Positions 6,948 through 15,567 of a DNA stretch of 54,476 nt are shown here, one piece after another (positions within the stretch are counted from its first letter, which is position 1; each line of letters starts with the position of its first letter). Below the pieces are notes generated by a model. The model was given only the letters and a program-made list of their open reading frames with translations, ran no database searches and was not told where the DNA came from. Made by a program: the position numbers and the translations under genes. Origin of the DNA: JAPUDQ01 sp049644865 (GTDB lineage Bacteria; Patescibacteriota; Saccharimonadia; Saccharimonadales; Saccharimonadaceae). The DNA lies in the NCBI GenBank assembly GCA_049644865.1, contig JBARSV010000007.1, forward strand, positions 1-54,476. Reading direction: 5' to 3'.

Positions 6948-9875
6948 TTAACAGACAACATTGACCAACCGACCCGGCACATAGATCACCCGGGTCGGTT
7001 TTTTGCCGCCGAGGTATTCTTGGACTCGTTCGTGCGCGAGGGCGGCCGACTCGATATCATCGTTGCTGGCATCGGTCGCAACACTGATCTCGGCACGGAC
7101 TTTACCGTTGACCTGCACGGCAAGCGTCATCGTGTCATGGGTAAGATACTGCTCGTCCCAAACCGGCCAATGGTCGACATGTATACTGTCATCGTGACCG
7201 AGCTGATGCCATAACTCTTCGCTGACGTGTGGCGCAAATGGTGCGAGCAGCTGCAGCAAGCTCTCTACGGCAAATCGCCAATCGTCGGAGGCACTGACCG
7301 GTTTTGCCTTATAGAGGGCGTTCGTCAACTCCATGAGAGAGGCAATGGCAGTGTTAAACTTGTGCTCTTCGATATCGTTCGTCACTTTTTTGATCGCCTG
7401 ATGCACGGCTCGCACAATAGCAGTAGATTGTGGATTTTGGATTGTGGATTTTGGGTCGGATGAGACAAATTCTTGCACGAGGTTCCAGACGCGGCTAATA
7501 AATCGATATGTGCCTGGTATACCCTGCGGATCCCACAAGACATCGAGCTCCACCGGTGCAGCAAACATCTCATAGAGCCGTAGCGCATCAGCGCCATAGC
7601 CCTGCTCAATCACCTCGAGTGGGTCGATACCGTTACCTTTGCTCTTGCTAAACATACTACCGTCGTGAGCACGTACCTTGCCATTGAACACCATCTTCGT
7701 AAACGGTTCTGGTGTCGGCACGAGCCCGAGACTATGGAAAAATCGCGTATAAAACCGCGCGTACAGCAGATGAGCCGTCGCGTGATCGCCACCGTTATAA
7801 AAGTCGATCGGCATCCAGTGTTCGAGCTGCTTGACGTCCCAAGCTTGTTGATCATTTGTCGGATCAAGGTAACGCAGGAAATACCAACTACTACAGACAT
7901 AGCCGTCCATGGTATCGGTCTCGCGCGCGGCAGGTCCGCCACAGGTTGGGCAGGTCGTATTGACCCATTCTTCGACCCCGGCCAATACCGAGGCATTACC
8001 TCCCGTTGGCTGATAGTTATCGATCAGTGGCAACTCGACTGGCAGTTGATCCTCAGGTACGGCAACGGCTCCATGCGTCGGACAGTGGACGATCGGTATC
8101 GGCGCACCCCAATATCGTTGACGGCTAATCAGCCAGTCGCGTATCTTGTAGTTGATCTTTTCGGTCGCCTTGCCTTCGCGAGCTAAATGCTGCACGATTA
8201 GCTCCCGCGCCTCGGCCGATGAAACTCCGTCGAATGCCCCAGAATTAATCAGCTCACCTTCGCCATGAAAAATACTGTCCGTCTGTAATAATTCCCATAC
8301 ATATTTTTGATGATCGGGCGTCAGACTGCTCATAACTTCCGACTCTTCAACCCATTTGAGCGTGTGCGTAGTGGTTTCGTACGTGTCCGTCGGTTGCTGA
8401 TTGTCTACATTAGTCACTTCCGCCTCACAAACCCATGATATCGCCTTGCGATTTTGTTTTTTGTGAGAAGCGCAGTAGCGTGCCGCCGAAATCCATGGCG
8501 AAACTTTGATGATTTTGACATCGGACAGGCCAGCTTCTTCTCGAATTTCCATCAAAGCCGCTTCTTCGGCAGATTGCCCCTCTTCGATGCCACCCATTAT
8601 CGCGGTCGTAATCCCCTTTAGAGTCCCATGCCAGTCTAATAGCGCATATCTTCCCGACGATACATCACGCAAATGCACAATAATTGTATTGCGTACCACT
8701 TCTTCATATTTATCCTGTGGCGGATTAAAGCTATCATCTTCACAAGGCATAATGACTTGAGTAATTGGCAGATCAAATTTCTTCGCAAACGCATAGTCAC
8801 GCTCGTCATGACCCGGGACGGCCATGATAGCACCCGTACCGTACCCCATCAGCACGTAATCAGCGATCCAGATGGGTATCTGCGCATTGTTGATCGGATT
8901 GATAGCATACGCACCGGTGAAGACACCTGTTTTTTCCTTGTCGGCGTCTTGTTGGCGCTGAATCTCAGACTTGCGGAGAGTTTGCTCGACGTAGTTATCG
9001 ACAGCAGTTCTCTGCTCATCGGTCGTGATCTGAGTAACCAACGGGTGTTCGGGAGCCACTACCAAAAATGTCGCCCCGAAGAGGGTGTCGGGCCGGGTGG
9101 TGAAGACTGTGATGGCGGTAGCAGTAGATTTTGGATTTTGGATTTTGGATTTTGGAAGAATATCAAATTCAATCTCGGCTCCAACTGATCGTCCGATCCA
9201 GGCCTTCTGGCTGGCTTTGACGCTCGGCGTCCAGTCGAGAGCGTCGGTGGCATCGAGCAGCTCATCGGCGTAGTCGGTAATCTTGAAAAACCACTGTTTG
9301 AGCTGTTTTTTGGTCACTAGTGGGTCATCGGTGCCGTCGTGTCGCCAACATTTGCCAGCGATCACTTGCTCGTCGGCAAGCACAGTCTTGCACTGGTCGC
9401 ACCACCACTGGGGTGATTCTTGCTGATAGGCTAGTCCACGCTCAAACAATTTGGTAAATGTCCATTGTGTCCAGCGATAATACTTCGGGTCCGTCGTGCT
9501 GATCTCTTTGCGCCAATCAACCGCCCAGCCAAGAGCTCGATACTGATCGTGGTATTTGTCGATCGCCTGTACCGTCGAAACTTGTGGGCGAACACCTGTT
9601 TTGATGGCAAAGTTTTCCGCTGGCAAGCCGAAACTATCCCAACCGACCGGCTGATAGCTGGCAAAACCTTGTTGGCGCTTCGCTCTCGTCACAACATCGG
9701 GGATGGTGTAGTTGCGGACATGCCCGACATGGATGCCGGCCCCACTCGGATAGTTAAACATGCCGAAGCCAATGTATTTGGGTTTGGTTGAGTCAAAATC
9801 GACGCTATATGTCCCGTCTGACTCCCATTGTTGTTGCCATTTCTTCTCAATCTCAGCAGGGTTGTAACGTTTCAT
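6948..9875 (-). CDS. leuS: Leucyl-tRNA synthetase with an inserted Nudix domain
   Basis: The class I signature GIHVGH (about 47-52) and MFSKSKG (KMSKS loop) are intact, as is the C-terminal anticodon-binding region. The 975-residue length exceeds the usual 800-880 because residues about 395-525, in or next to the CP1 editing domain, form a Nudix-like domain. Its box (GGIEEGQSAEEAALMEIREE) has lost the first Glu (Gln) and the Arg (Met), so hydrolase activity is doubtful. Two in-frame heptamer-repeat peptides (SKIQNPKST at about 240, STIQNPQST at about 807) add further length. A -10 (TATAAT, 9882-9887) lies 6 nt before the ATG: a leaderless start. Confidence 0.96.
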   Translation of the reverse strand: MKRYNPAEIEKKWQQQWESDGTYSVDFDSTKPKYIGFGMFNYPSGAGIHVGHVRNYTIPDVVTRAKRQQGFASYQPVGWDSFGLPAENFAIKTGVRPQVSTVQAIDKYHDQYRALGWAVDWRKEISTTDPKYYRWTQWTFTKLFERGLAYQQESPQWWCDQCKTVLADEQVIAGKCWRHDGTDDPLVTKKQLKQWFFKITDYADELLDATDALDWTPSVKASQKAWIGRSVGAEIEFDILPKSKIQNPKSTATAITVFTTRPDTLFGATFLVVAPEHPLVTQITTDEQRTAVDNYVEQTLRKSEIQRQQDADKEKTGVFTGAYAINPINNAQIPIWIADYVLMGYGTGAIMAVPGHDERDYAFAKKFDLPITQVIMPCEDDSFNPPQDKYEEVVRNTIIVHLRDVSSGRYALLDWHGTLKGITTAIMGGIEEGQSAEEAALMEIREEAGLSDVKIIKVSPWISAARYCASHKKQNRKAISWVCEAEVTNVDNQQPTDTYETTTHTLKWVEESEVMSSLTPDHQKYVWELLQTDSIFHGEGELINSGAFDGVSSAEARELIVQHLAREGKATEKINYKIRDWLISRQRYWGAPIPIVHCPTHGAVAVPEDQLPVELPLIDNYQPTGGNASVLAGVEEWVNTTCPTCGGPAARETDTMDGYVCSSWYFLRYLDPTNDQQAWDVKQLEHWMPIDFYNGGDHATAHLLYARFYTRFFHSLGLVPTPEPFTKMVFNGKVRAHDGSMFSKSKGNGIDPLEVIEQGYGADALRLYEMFAAPVELDVLWDPQGIPGTYRFISRVWNLVQEFVSSDPKSTIQNPQSTAIVRAVHQAIKKVTNDIEEHKFNTAIASLMELTNALYKAKPVSASDDWRFAVESLLQLLAPFAPHVSEELWHQLGHDDSIHVDHWPVWDEQYLTHDTMTLAVQVNGKVRAEISVATDASNDDIESAALAHERVQEYLGGKKPTRVIYVPGRLVNVVC
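7424..7455. repeat. In-frame heptamer repeat in leuS (site 2)
   Basis: Units of the form GGATTTT/GGATTGT, tandem with a 7-nt period, encode STIQNPQST within LeuRS near residue 807. The same unit appears at 9125-9156 and 17128-17160. Confidence 0.8.
9125..9156. repeat. In-frame heptamer repeat in leuS (site 1)
   Basis: Four near-perfect TTTTGGA units encode SKIQNPKST near residue 240 of LeuRS, between catalytic and editing domains. The reading frame is kept. Confidence 0.85.
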
Positions 9876-9940
9876 ACGATCATTATAACAGATACGATGA
9901 GGGTCTCTGTATATCTAATAAGCAGGAGCACAGCGGTACA

Positions 9941-11041
9941 CTACAGTACTTCAAGCAACAGTGGCTCATCTGATGCTGCGCCGCTCGGAAAGAGTTCTTC
10001 TGAGTTCATGACATCAGATTGGATATCTTTAAACTGTGTATCGGCCTTCGGCGTATCAACCTTTTGGTTATTATTATAGGTGAGTACAGCGGTAAATTTA
10101 ACCGATACGCCCTCCATATCTTGGGTCATAACAACTTTTGTAATAGCGTGCGACCACTTGTCTATCCATAGTTCAAAACGTGGGTCGACTATCGTCTGGT
10201 CTACGGTCGAAGATGTCGATTTAGTATCGGTCACACAGGTAGCCAAGTCTTTGATACCAGCAGTTTTTTCGAGGGCTTCCGACAATGATTTTGCTTTCGA
10301 TGCGTCATAGGCTGCGACAATATGGTTACTGTCTCGACCATCAATTTTTTCACTACCTAACTTTTCTTTCACGGTGAGTATAGGATATTTCTTATAGAGT
10401 TCGGCTACTTCGGCCATGAAAGCTTTATCGCGCGTAAGCTTCTGAGTTTTGTCGAGCAGGCATGTCACATCTGCACCGGAGTCTTTCGTCAGATCCTTGA
10501 AGTCGGTAGTCGTCACCTCTACCCACTTGCCGTCTATTTTATCGAGTAACTGCGTGTATGAATCAGGTTCACCGGCGTCGGAAGCAAATGTACCAAGTGT
10601 TTTTCGGAGATCATTGACACGAAACATCACGCTTTTGTCTGACGTCGTTGCAAGCCCTCCAGTCAGATTGATAGTAAGTGCGCCCATAGATACATTGAAG
10701 CCCAAATCAGTTTTCGTGACGATACCGTTGTACTGGGTGTCAAATGTAAGCTTCATCGCTTGTCCGCCAGATGGCGTGATAGTCATGTCACCTTTGAGCG
10801 TACCGCCTGAGGGCACTTCGCGCACTGTCAGTGCATCATCAAAGGACTTTTCAGGACTCGTCCACCACATCGCACTGGCCACACCGCCGACAAGTGAAGC
10901 CGCAAGTATTGACGCGATAATAACCAATTTTTTCTTGGGGTTGCGGTGAGGAAATGCACTTTCACTACCGATATGGTCTGGGGTAGACAGGGTTTGAGTT
11001 GATGTCGGAGTAGCATCTAACGGTTTAGAATTGGGTTGCAT
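9941..11041 (-). CDS. Membrane-anchored extracytoplasmic protein, unknown function
   Basis: Residues 38-60 form one transmembrane anchor (KLVIIASILAASLVGGVASA) after a short cytoplasmic tail. The rest (about 300 residues) is an extracytoplasmic domain rich in beta-type Thr/Ser strands with two or three Cys. The repeating 'TxxLxG/VKVTxxxEGVSVKF' style recalls LppX/LolA-like lipid-binding proteins, but this is only an impression. AGGA precedes the ATG. Confidence 0.75.
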   Translation of the reverse strand: MQPNSKPLDATPTSTQTLSTPDHIGSESAFPHRNPKKKLVIIASILAASLVGGVASAMWWTSPEKSFDDALTVREVPSGGTLKGDMTITPSGGQAMKLTFDTQYNGIVTKTDLGFNVSMGALTINLTGGLATTSDKSVMFRVNDLRKTLGTFASDAGEPDSYTQLLDKIDGKWVEVTTTDFKDLTKDSGADVTCLLDKTQKLTRDKAFMAEVAELYKKYPILTVKEKLGSEKIDGRDSNHIVAAYDASKAKSLSEALEKTAGIKDLATCVTDTKSTSSTVDQTIVDPRFELWIDKWSHAITKVVMTQDMEGVSVKFTAVLTYNNNQKVDTPKADTQFKDIQSDVMNSEELFPSGAASDEPLLLEVL

Positions 11042-11126
11042 TTATAGTGTTCCTCATGTGTTAATCTTATTGATGTTACGCGCCAAAATTACAATTATTG
11101 CTATCTATGTCGATCATAAGCTGAGT

Positions 11127-12422
11127 CTAGTCATCCTTTCGATCATCCAACTCTTTATCGAGAAAACTGTCCTTCTTGGCGAGCCAATCTGGAGACTGGC
11201 GAACAAGCTTATCTACGTCTGCCTGATCATGAAGTAATACTTTGACCGCTTCCTCAGAAAAAACATCGTTTTGTGAACCTTTCACCAATATTGCCGCCTT
11301 AGGTTGTAACACCGTATGAGCAAAGCCGCCAGCTTCATACGGGCTCATAAAGCTCTTTACTTGACACCGATTGGCGGCAGCACGAGGAGCGAGATACTCC
11401 GCCGCCTCTTTGCCGATCGTAATCACCCAATCAAGCCGCGTGCCATCGCATGTATCACCCACTCTCTCATGAGCCTCTTTTGAAAATTCACCCATTTCAT
11501 TCATTGAGCCCAATATCGCAATATGCTGGGGTGCATCAATATCATACAATGTTTCAAGCGCTGCTATTGTAGCGGCGGGCGACGAATTGTACGTATCATC
11601 TAAGATGACTGCGTCTTCAAGACCACGAAGAACTTGCATACGCCCTGGCAACGGTGAAATTTTACTAATGCCCACGGCAACCTCTTCAGTATTTAATCCC
11701 AGTTTGAACCCGACGGCAGCTGCAGCTGCCGCAGGTGCAATGTTGTGCTTACCTACTACATTTATACTTACGGGCACAGCTTCCATATCAGGGCCAAACA
11801 GCCGTCCGGTTTTACCTTCTAGGGGAGCAGTGCCTGCAAGGTCAATCCGAAACTCTGCCGGTGGGCGAAGACCGTAAGACATTATAGAACTCGTGTCTGC
11901 ATATTGAGCAAATTGTTGAGGTATATCATCACTATTTACGATAGTGACTCTCGCAACTTTTGCTATTGCGAGCTCTTCCTTAGCAACTGCTTCCAGGGTC
12001 TGAAAATTCACCATATGCTCTTCCGTTACTGCCGTTATTACCGCTATGTCTGGCTTCAGATAACTTGCAAAATGGGGGATATCTCCGGGCCTGTCAGTAC
12101 CGAGCTCCTGTACGATTACATCAGCATCGGTAGGCATCTTAATTCGTTTACGAGCCGCCTTAAAGACAGCCAGCCAAGCCATGATCGAGTGGATATTCTG
12201 TGGATAATCCACCCCGAGTATTGCTAAAGGCACACTCATTGATGTATTGTGATTGCCATCATGAAGACGAATTCTGTATTTTCCAGATAACACTTGAGCT
12301 ATTGCCATCTTAGTGCCAGTCTTGCCGACACTCCCCGTTATAACAATGAGTTTGGTATCATGTTTAGAGAAGTATTTTCTGACGTATTTTTCAAGCTTTT
12401 TTTGAACATAGTTTTTAAACAT
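11127..12422 (-). CDS. murF: MurF-type Mur ligase
   Basis: The central ATP-binding motif is GSVGKTGTK (about 29-37), followed by GNHNTSMSVP, a QELGTDRPGDI acidic motif, NVVGKHNIAPAAAAAAVG, LDDTYNSSPAA and ILGSMNEMGEFS, all typical of UDP-MurNAc-tripeptide:D-Ala-D-Ala ligase. The N-terminal substrate domain is shorter than in classical MurF: the P-loop begins near residue 29 rather than about 110. It may be a MurF paralogue or a truncated variant. A -10 (TATACT) lies 8 nt before the ATG. Confidence 0.85.
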   Translation of the reverse strand: MFKNYVQKKLEKYVRKYFSKHDTKLIVITGSVGKTGTKMAIAQVLSGKYRIRLHDGNHNTSMSVPLAILGVDYPQNIHSIMAWLAVFKAARKRIKMPTDADVIVQELGTDRPGDIPHFASYLKPDIAVITAVTEEHMVNFQTLEAVAKEELAIAKVARVTIVNSDDIPQQFAQYADTSSIMSYGLRPPAEFRIDLAGTAPLEGKTGRLFGPDMEAVPVSINVVGKHNIAPAAAAAAVGFKLGLNTEEVAVGISKISPLPGRMQVLRGLEDAVILDDTYNSSPAATIAALETLYDIDAPQHIAILGSMNEMGEFSKEAHERVGDTCDGTRLDWVITIGKEAAEYLAPRAAANRCQVKSFMSPYEAGGFAHTVLQPKAAILVKGSQNDVFSEEAVKVLLHDQADVDKLVRQSPDWLAKKDSFLDKELDDRKDD

Positions 12423-12550
12423 ATGCCTTCAGTATACGTAAAATATGTTTGTTTGGAAACTAAAACTAACAATATAAACAACCGCCGTCGCGGCTACACT
12501 TGCCCCAGTGTATCATATGAGGTAAAGCGATGAGTGACATAGAAAATTTA

Positions 12551-12627
12551 TGGTGGAGCTGGAGGGACTCAAACCCTCGACTTCTTCCATGCCATGGAAG
12601 CACTCTAATCAACTGAGCTACAGCCCC
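12551..12627 (-). tRNA. tRNA-Ala (anticodon GGC)
   Basis: A complete cloverleaf on the minus strand: GGGGCTG acceptor, D-arm AGCTCAGTTGATTAGAGT, anticodon stem CTTCC/GGAAG with loop ATGGCAT (GGC), T-loop TTTGAGT, and encoded CCA. No degenerate copy is evident nearby, unlike at most other tRNAs here. Confidence 0.95.
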
Positions 12628-12786
12628 GCGCACCAAGACAGATGAGTGAGACTTGCACTCACTATGCTAACGTCCGACAGACACCATATGATGTTACCGG
12701 CTTTCATGCCTCATGCATTATGTAGTGAGAGGCGACAGAGATCTAACATCTGTTTCACCTATAGGCCTTGGCATTACAGAGTATAC

Positions 12787-12815
12787 CAAAAACACCTCTC
12801 AACGAGAAGTGTTTT
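12787..12815. terminator. Hairpin in the tRNA-Ala/RRM intergenic region
   Basis: AAAACACCTCTC-AAC-GAGAAGTGTTTT forms a stem with A and T tails, suitable for termination in either direction. Confidence 0.55.
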
Positions 12816-12973
12816 AGACGTGAGCTGGTGCGCGCCCACCCGGGTTTTTTGTTTTTATGTAGAGTATATTTATTTTCAGCAGACGCCAAACCCGTAGCGC
12901 ATCAGCTAACAATGCTTATTATCCCACGAGCCCATCACAAACACAAGCGTTTTATATTGCAATGCGCACGATC

Positions 12974-13072
12974 CATCGTTCTCCGAGGGACAGTTGGCCG
13001 TGACGGCCACGGCCAGCCAAGGCGCAGGCTAATCAGTTGGCGGCTGGCCGAATTGTCCCGAGGGGAATGATG
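12974..13072. other. Long nested inverted repeat, possible structured RNA
   Basis: The outer arms CATCGTTCTCCGAGGGACA and TGTCCCGAGGGGAATGATG pair over about 19 nt, and inside them GGCCAGCC pairs with GGCTGGCC around a GC-rich loop, plus a small GGCCGTGACGGCC dyad. It is much more GC-rich than the flanks. It lies 138 nt before the RRM gene and could be part of its leader, a free RNA or a small mobile repeat. Confidence 0.55.
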
Positions 13073-13209
13073 GGTTGTGCGACATTTATTAGCATAACCA
13101 CTCGCTTTTTTTCTCAGGATGTGCTTAAATGATGCTAGTTTCAGAAGTAGCGTATAGGTTTTCCGGTACGATAGGTCGACTGAAGCAGTAAACGTAAGGA
13201 AAAATATAC

Positions 13210-13503
13210 GTGAAAAAACTTTTTGTAGGAAGTCTTGCCTGGGCAACGACTGACGACAGCCTCGGTGCACACTTTGCATCTTGCGGTACTGTTGCCAGCG
13301 CCAAGGTAGTGACTGACCGTGACAGCGGACGCTCACGCGGATTTGGTTTCGTCGAGTACGAGAACGACGCCGAAGCAGACGCAGCAGTCGAAAAGCTCAA
13401 CAACTCTGAGCTCGACGGCCGTACGATCACTGTCAACGAAGCTCGCCCACGCGAGGACAAACCTCGCCGCGACTTCGGTGGCGACCGCCAGCGCAGCTGG
13501 TAG
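13210..13503 (+). CDS. RRM RNA-binding protein
   Basis: A single RNA recognition motif occupies residues 1-80: RNP2 is KLFVGSLAW and RNP1 is SRGFGFVEY. A short Arg-rich tail follows (RPREDKPRRDFGG). Such small RRM proteins act as RNA chaperones and in cyanobacteria are cold-induced. Translation starts at GTG, preceded by TAAGGA. The leader upstream is long and structured, fitting post-transcriptional control, though this is inference. Confidence 0.93.
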   Translation: MKKLFVGSLAWATTDDSLGAHFASCGTVASAKVVTDRDSGRSRGFGFVEYENDAEADAAVEKLNNSELDGRTITVNEARPREDKPRRDFGGDRQRSW

Positions 13504-13522
13504 TCTCACTGAGACACAGTAG

Positions 13523-13551
13523 AAAACACCTTCCATTTCGGGAGGTGTTTT
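13523..13551 (+). terminator. Intrinsic terminator of the RRM gene
   Basis: AAAACACCT...GAGGTGTTTT: 10-bp stem, T-rich 3' side, 20 nt after the stop codon. Confidence 0.8.
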
Positions 13552-13570
13552 CGTGACCGATTTAGTAACA

Positions 13571-13816
13571 TTAGATTTTTATAAATCGCGGCAACGTCTC
13601 GCCACCCATTTCGACATTGCTCGTAAAATCCTCATACGTTCGCGCCCATATACTCGGCATATTGCCTGTCTCATACTGCGCCTCATAAATGACCATCCAT
13701 TCATGGGTCGCCTCATGACATGCCAGCATGACCACCTCGTACTCACCACCCTTGTAGTGACGATACATGCCGAGCTCTAGCTCGGGTTTGGCTGCTATAT
13801 GATCATGCTCGGGCAT
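13571..13816 (-). CDS. DUF1653 family protein
   Basis: The 81-residue product shows the family pattern GMYRHYKGGEYEVV, HEATHEWMVIYEAQY, IWARTYEDF and PRFIKI. The function of DUF1653 is unknown; it is often next to nucleotide-metabolism genes. It overlaps the end of the preceding YdcF-like gene by 14 nt. Confidence 0.88.
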   Translation of the reverse strand: MPEHDHIAAKPELELGMYRHYKGGEYEVVMLACHEATHEWMVIYEAQYETGNMPSIWARTYEDFTSNVEMGGETLPRFIKI

Positions 13817-14645
13817 CGTTCTGCTCCAAATCCATCTTGTGTTCTCCTACTATTTTGGCATATTCATTGAGCACGATACGCACACCGCGTTCGGTACGAA
13901 ACCAGCCGTCTTCGGTCATGTCAGGGTCAGACGGCTTTGGACTGAGTATATGAATCTCAATATCCCACGGGGTAAACTTATACCATTCCATATAGGCGCG
14001 GGCTTTTATGACCGTCGTCGCAATGACGATGAGGTCGCGTGGATGCCAATTCATCTCATCAAATAAATCGAGTGTTCGTTTGACATTGTCAGGTAACGTC
14101 ACGGATTGGTTCTCAACGATGATCGCTCGCTCTGGCACGCCCGCCTTCATCGCAACTCGCTTCATGCGGTCGGCTTCTGTTTCGTGATTTTCTCTGTAGT
14201 GTGGGCCCTTGCCACTCAAAATCAGTTTGGTGGTTGCATTACGAAAATAACATTCAACCGCCAGGTTAACGCGTACATCACTCGGTGAGCCGAAGACAAA
14301 GACCGCATCCGCGCGGGGCATGGCGTGCTGTCCCGATGTGCCATTACCCTGTCCAGCCAGATTGCGATACAACATGTCGAGCTGTGACCTGGATAGTTTG
14401 CCACCCATGATTTTTGATACCAACTCCTCAGTCGTTGCGTCACGTCTAGCCACAAACTCCTCCATCGACAGCCGAGGATAATCCTCAGCCCACGATGCAT
14501 CATCCGCTACTTCCCGATATGTATCAAACATCCAAGTATTTTGCTCGATGTAATCAAACTTCACCGCCCGTCGCGGCGACTCAAGAGCCAGGATATCAAA
14601 TAATTCCTGCTCATTTGGTAGTTCGGTATTGCTAGATCGGTGCAC
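13803..14645 (-). CDS. YdcF-like DUF218 protein
   Basis: Residues about 105-260 form a DUF218 fold: AVFVFGSPSDVRV, LILSGKGPHYRENHETEADRM, VPERAIIVENQSVTLPDNVKRTL and IVIATTVIKARAYME. E. coli YdcF binds S-adenosylmethionine; SanA/ElyC relatives affect the envelope. No signal peptide is present, so this one is probably cytosolic. The N-terminal 100 residues are helical and unassigned. It overlaps the NADAR gene by 14 nt. Confidence 0.82.
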   Translation of the reverse strand: MHRSSNTELPNEQELFDILALESPRRAVKFDYIEQNTWMFDTYREVADDASWAEDYPRLSMEEFVARRDATTEELVSKIMGGKLSRSQLDMLYRNLAGQGNGTSGQHAMPRADAVFVFGSPSDVRVNLAVECYFRNATTKLILSGKGPHYRENHETEADRMKRVAMKAGVPERAIIVENQSVTLPDNVKRTLDLFDEMNWHPRDLIVIATTVIKARAYMEWYKFTPWDIEIHILSPKPSDPDMTEDGWFRTERGVRIVLNEYAKIVGEHKMDLEQNDARA

Positions 14646-15135
14646 TTACATCCTCCCGATCAATTGATGTTTCGTCTGAATTGTATCTCGTCTCATGCCT
14701 GATCTTCATCCATATCTTGCCAAGCTCATTTCTGCCGGTATGATCCGGACCAGGCCCCCACCCCCAAAATTCGTCGTTATCATTCATCTCAACAATGTCT
14801 GAATTTCCACTGCTTCGTAACGCATCTCGCACGATTTCATGTTGATCACGCTTGGCTCGAATTAGCGCCGTCATGATTTCGATTTTCTTCTCATCCCAAG
14901 ATGGATCTCGTAATGCTTTAATATCTTTGTTCCTGGTAAGCACATAGGCCTCGTTCGGCGAAGCCATCAGTCGAATCTTTTTGGCCAAGTCAGGAGACGT
15001 CACCTCATATTTCAATGACTGGAACGCATGTTCTACAGTGGCGTAGTGTTTGCCGTCGTATGTAACCGAGAAGGCCGAAAAATTATCAAACACATCCCAT
15101 TTACCTATGAAAAATCCAACAATTTCATTATCCAT
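14632..15135 (-). CDS. NADAR family N-glycosidase-like protein
   Basis: The pattern DNFSAFSVTYDGKHYATVEHAFQSLKY, followed by DEKKIEIMTALIRAKRDQH and NDEFWGWGPGPDHTGRNELGKIWMKIR, is that of the NADAR family. E. coli YbiA of this family hydrolyses harmful riboflavin-pathway intermediates; others act on ADP-ribosyl groups. GGAG lies 7 nt before the ATG. Confidence 0.9.
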   Translation of the reverse strand: MDNEIVGFFIGKWDVFDNFSAFSVTYDGKHYATVEHAFQSLKYEVTSPDLAKKIRLMASPNEAYVLTRNKDIKALRDPSWDEKKIEIMTALIRAKRDQHEIVRDALRSSGNSDIVEMNDNDEFWGWGPGPDHTGRNELGKIWMKIRHETRYNSDETSIDREDVSAPI

Positions 15136-15158
15136 TAATCAGCTCCAAATAATTAGAA

Positions 15159-15566
15159 TTATCCATCATTGTCTGCTAACTCTGGGTACTTCTCGGGGCT
15201 CTTGCGACAGTATGCTACCCATTTGTCATCTTCATGCGGCATATACACCGTATCGATATACACGCCTTCCTGAAAACCGCCTTTGCGCTCGGCTTTCGCG
15301 ACACGAACTTTTTCTAGATCTGCCATATCAACACCAGCAACAGCGCATAGGTCGTGTAATATCTGTTGCACATCCGCCATCTCTTCAGTCAGCTCATCTT
15401 TATCAAGCGCACCATTGACCTCATCCGCTTCTTCATGTAACTTTTTGCAAAGTGCAGCGATGAGATCCGCTCCTACTAACTGCCTAGTGACGGGAGTATG
15501 CCCTGACTCTATGTGCCACTTGGCAATTTTATCCCTCACTAATTTATCAAATCTAAATGTTGGCAT
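15159..15566 (-). CDS. MazG/HisE-like nucleotide pyrophosphohydrolase
   Basis: FRFDKLVRDKI at the N-terminus and KLHEEADEVNGALDKDELTEEMADVQQIL give the EExxE...E..D metal-binding pattern of the all-alpha NTP pyrophosphatase superfamily. Phosphoribosyl-ATP hydrolysis is unlikely with no his genes around; a house-cleaning role on modified nucleotides fits the neighbours. It lies one base after ligA in the reverse direction, so the two form one unit. Confidence 0.85.
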   Translation of the reverse strand: MPTFRFDKLVRDKIAKWHIESGHTPVTRQLVGADLIAALCKKLHEEADEVNGALDKDELTEEMADVQQILHDLCAVAGVDMADLEKVRVAKAERKGGFQEGVYIDTVYMPHEDDKWVAYCRKSPEKYPELADNDG

Positions 15567-15567
15567 A

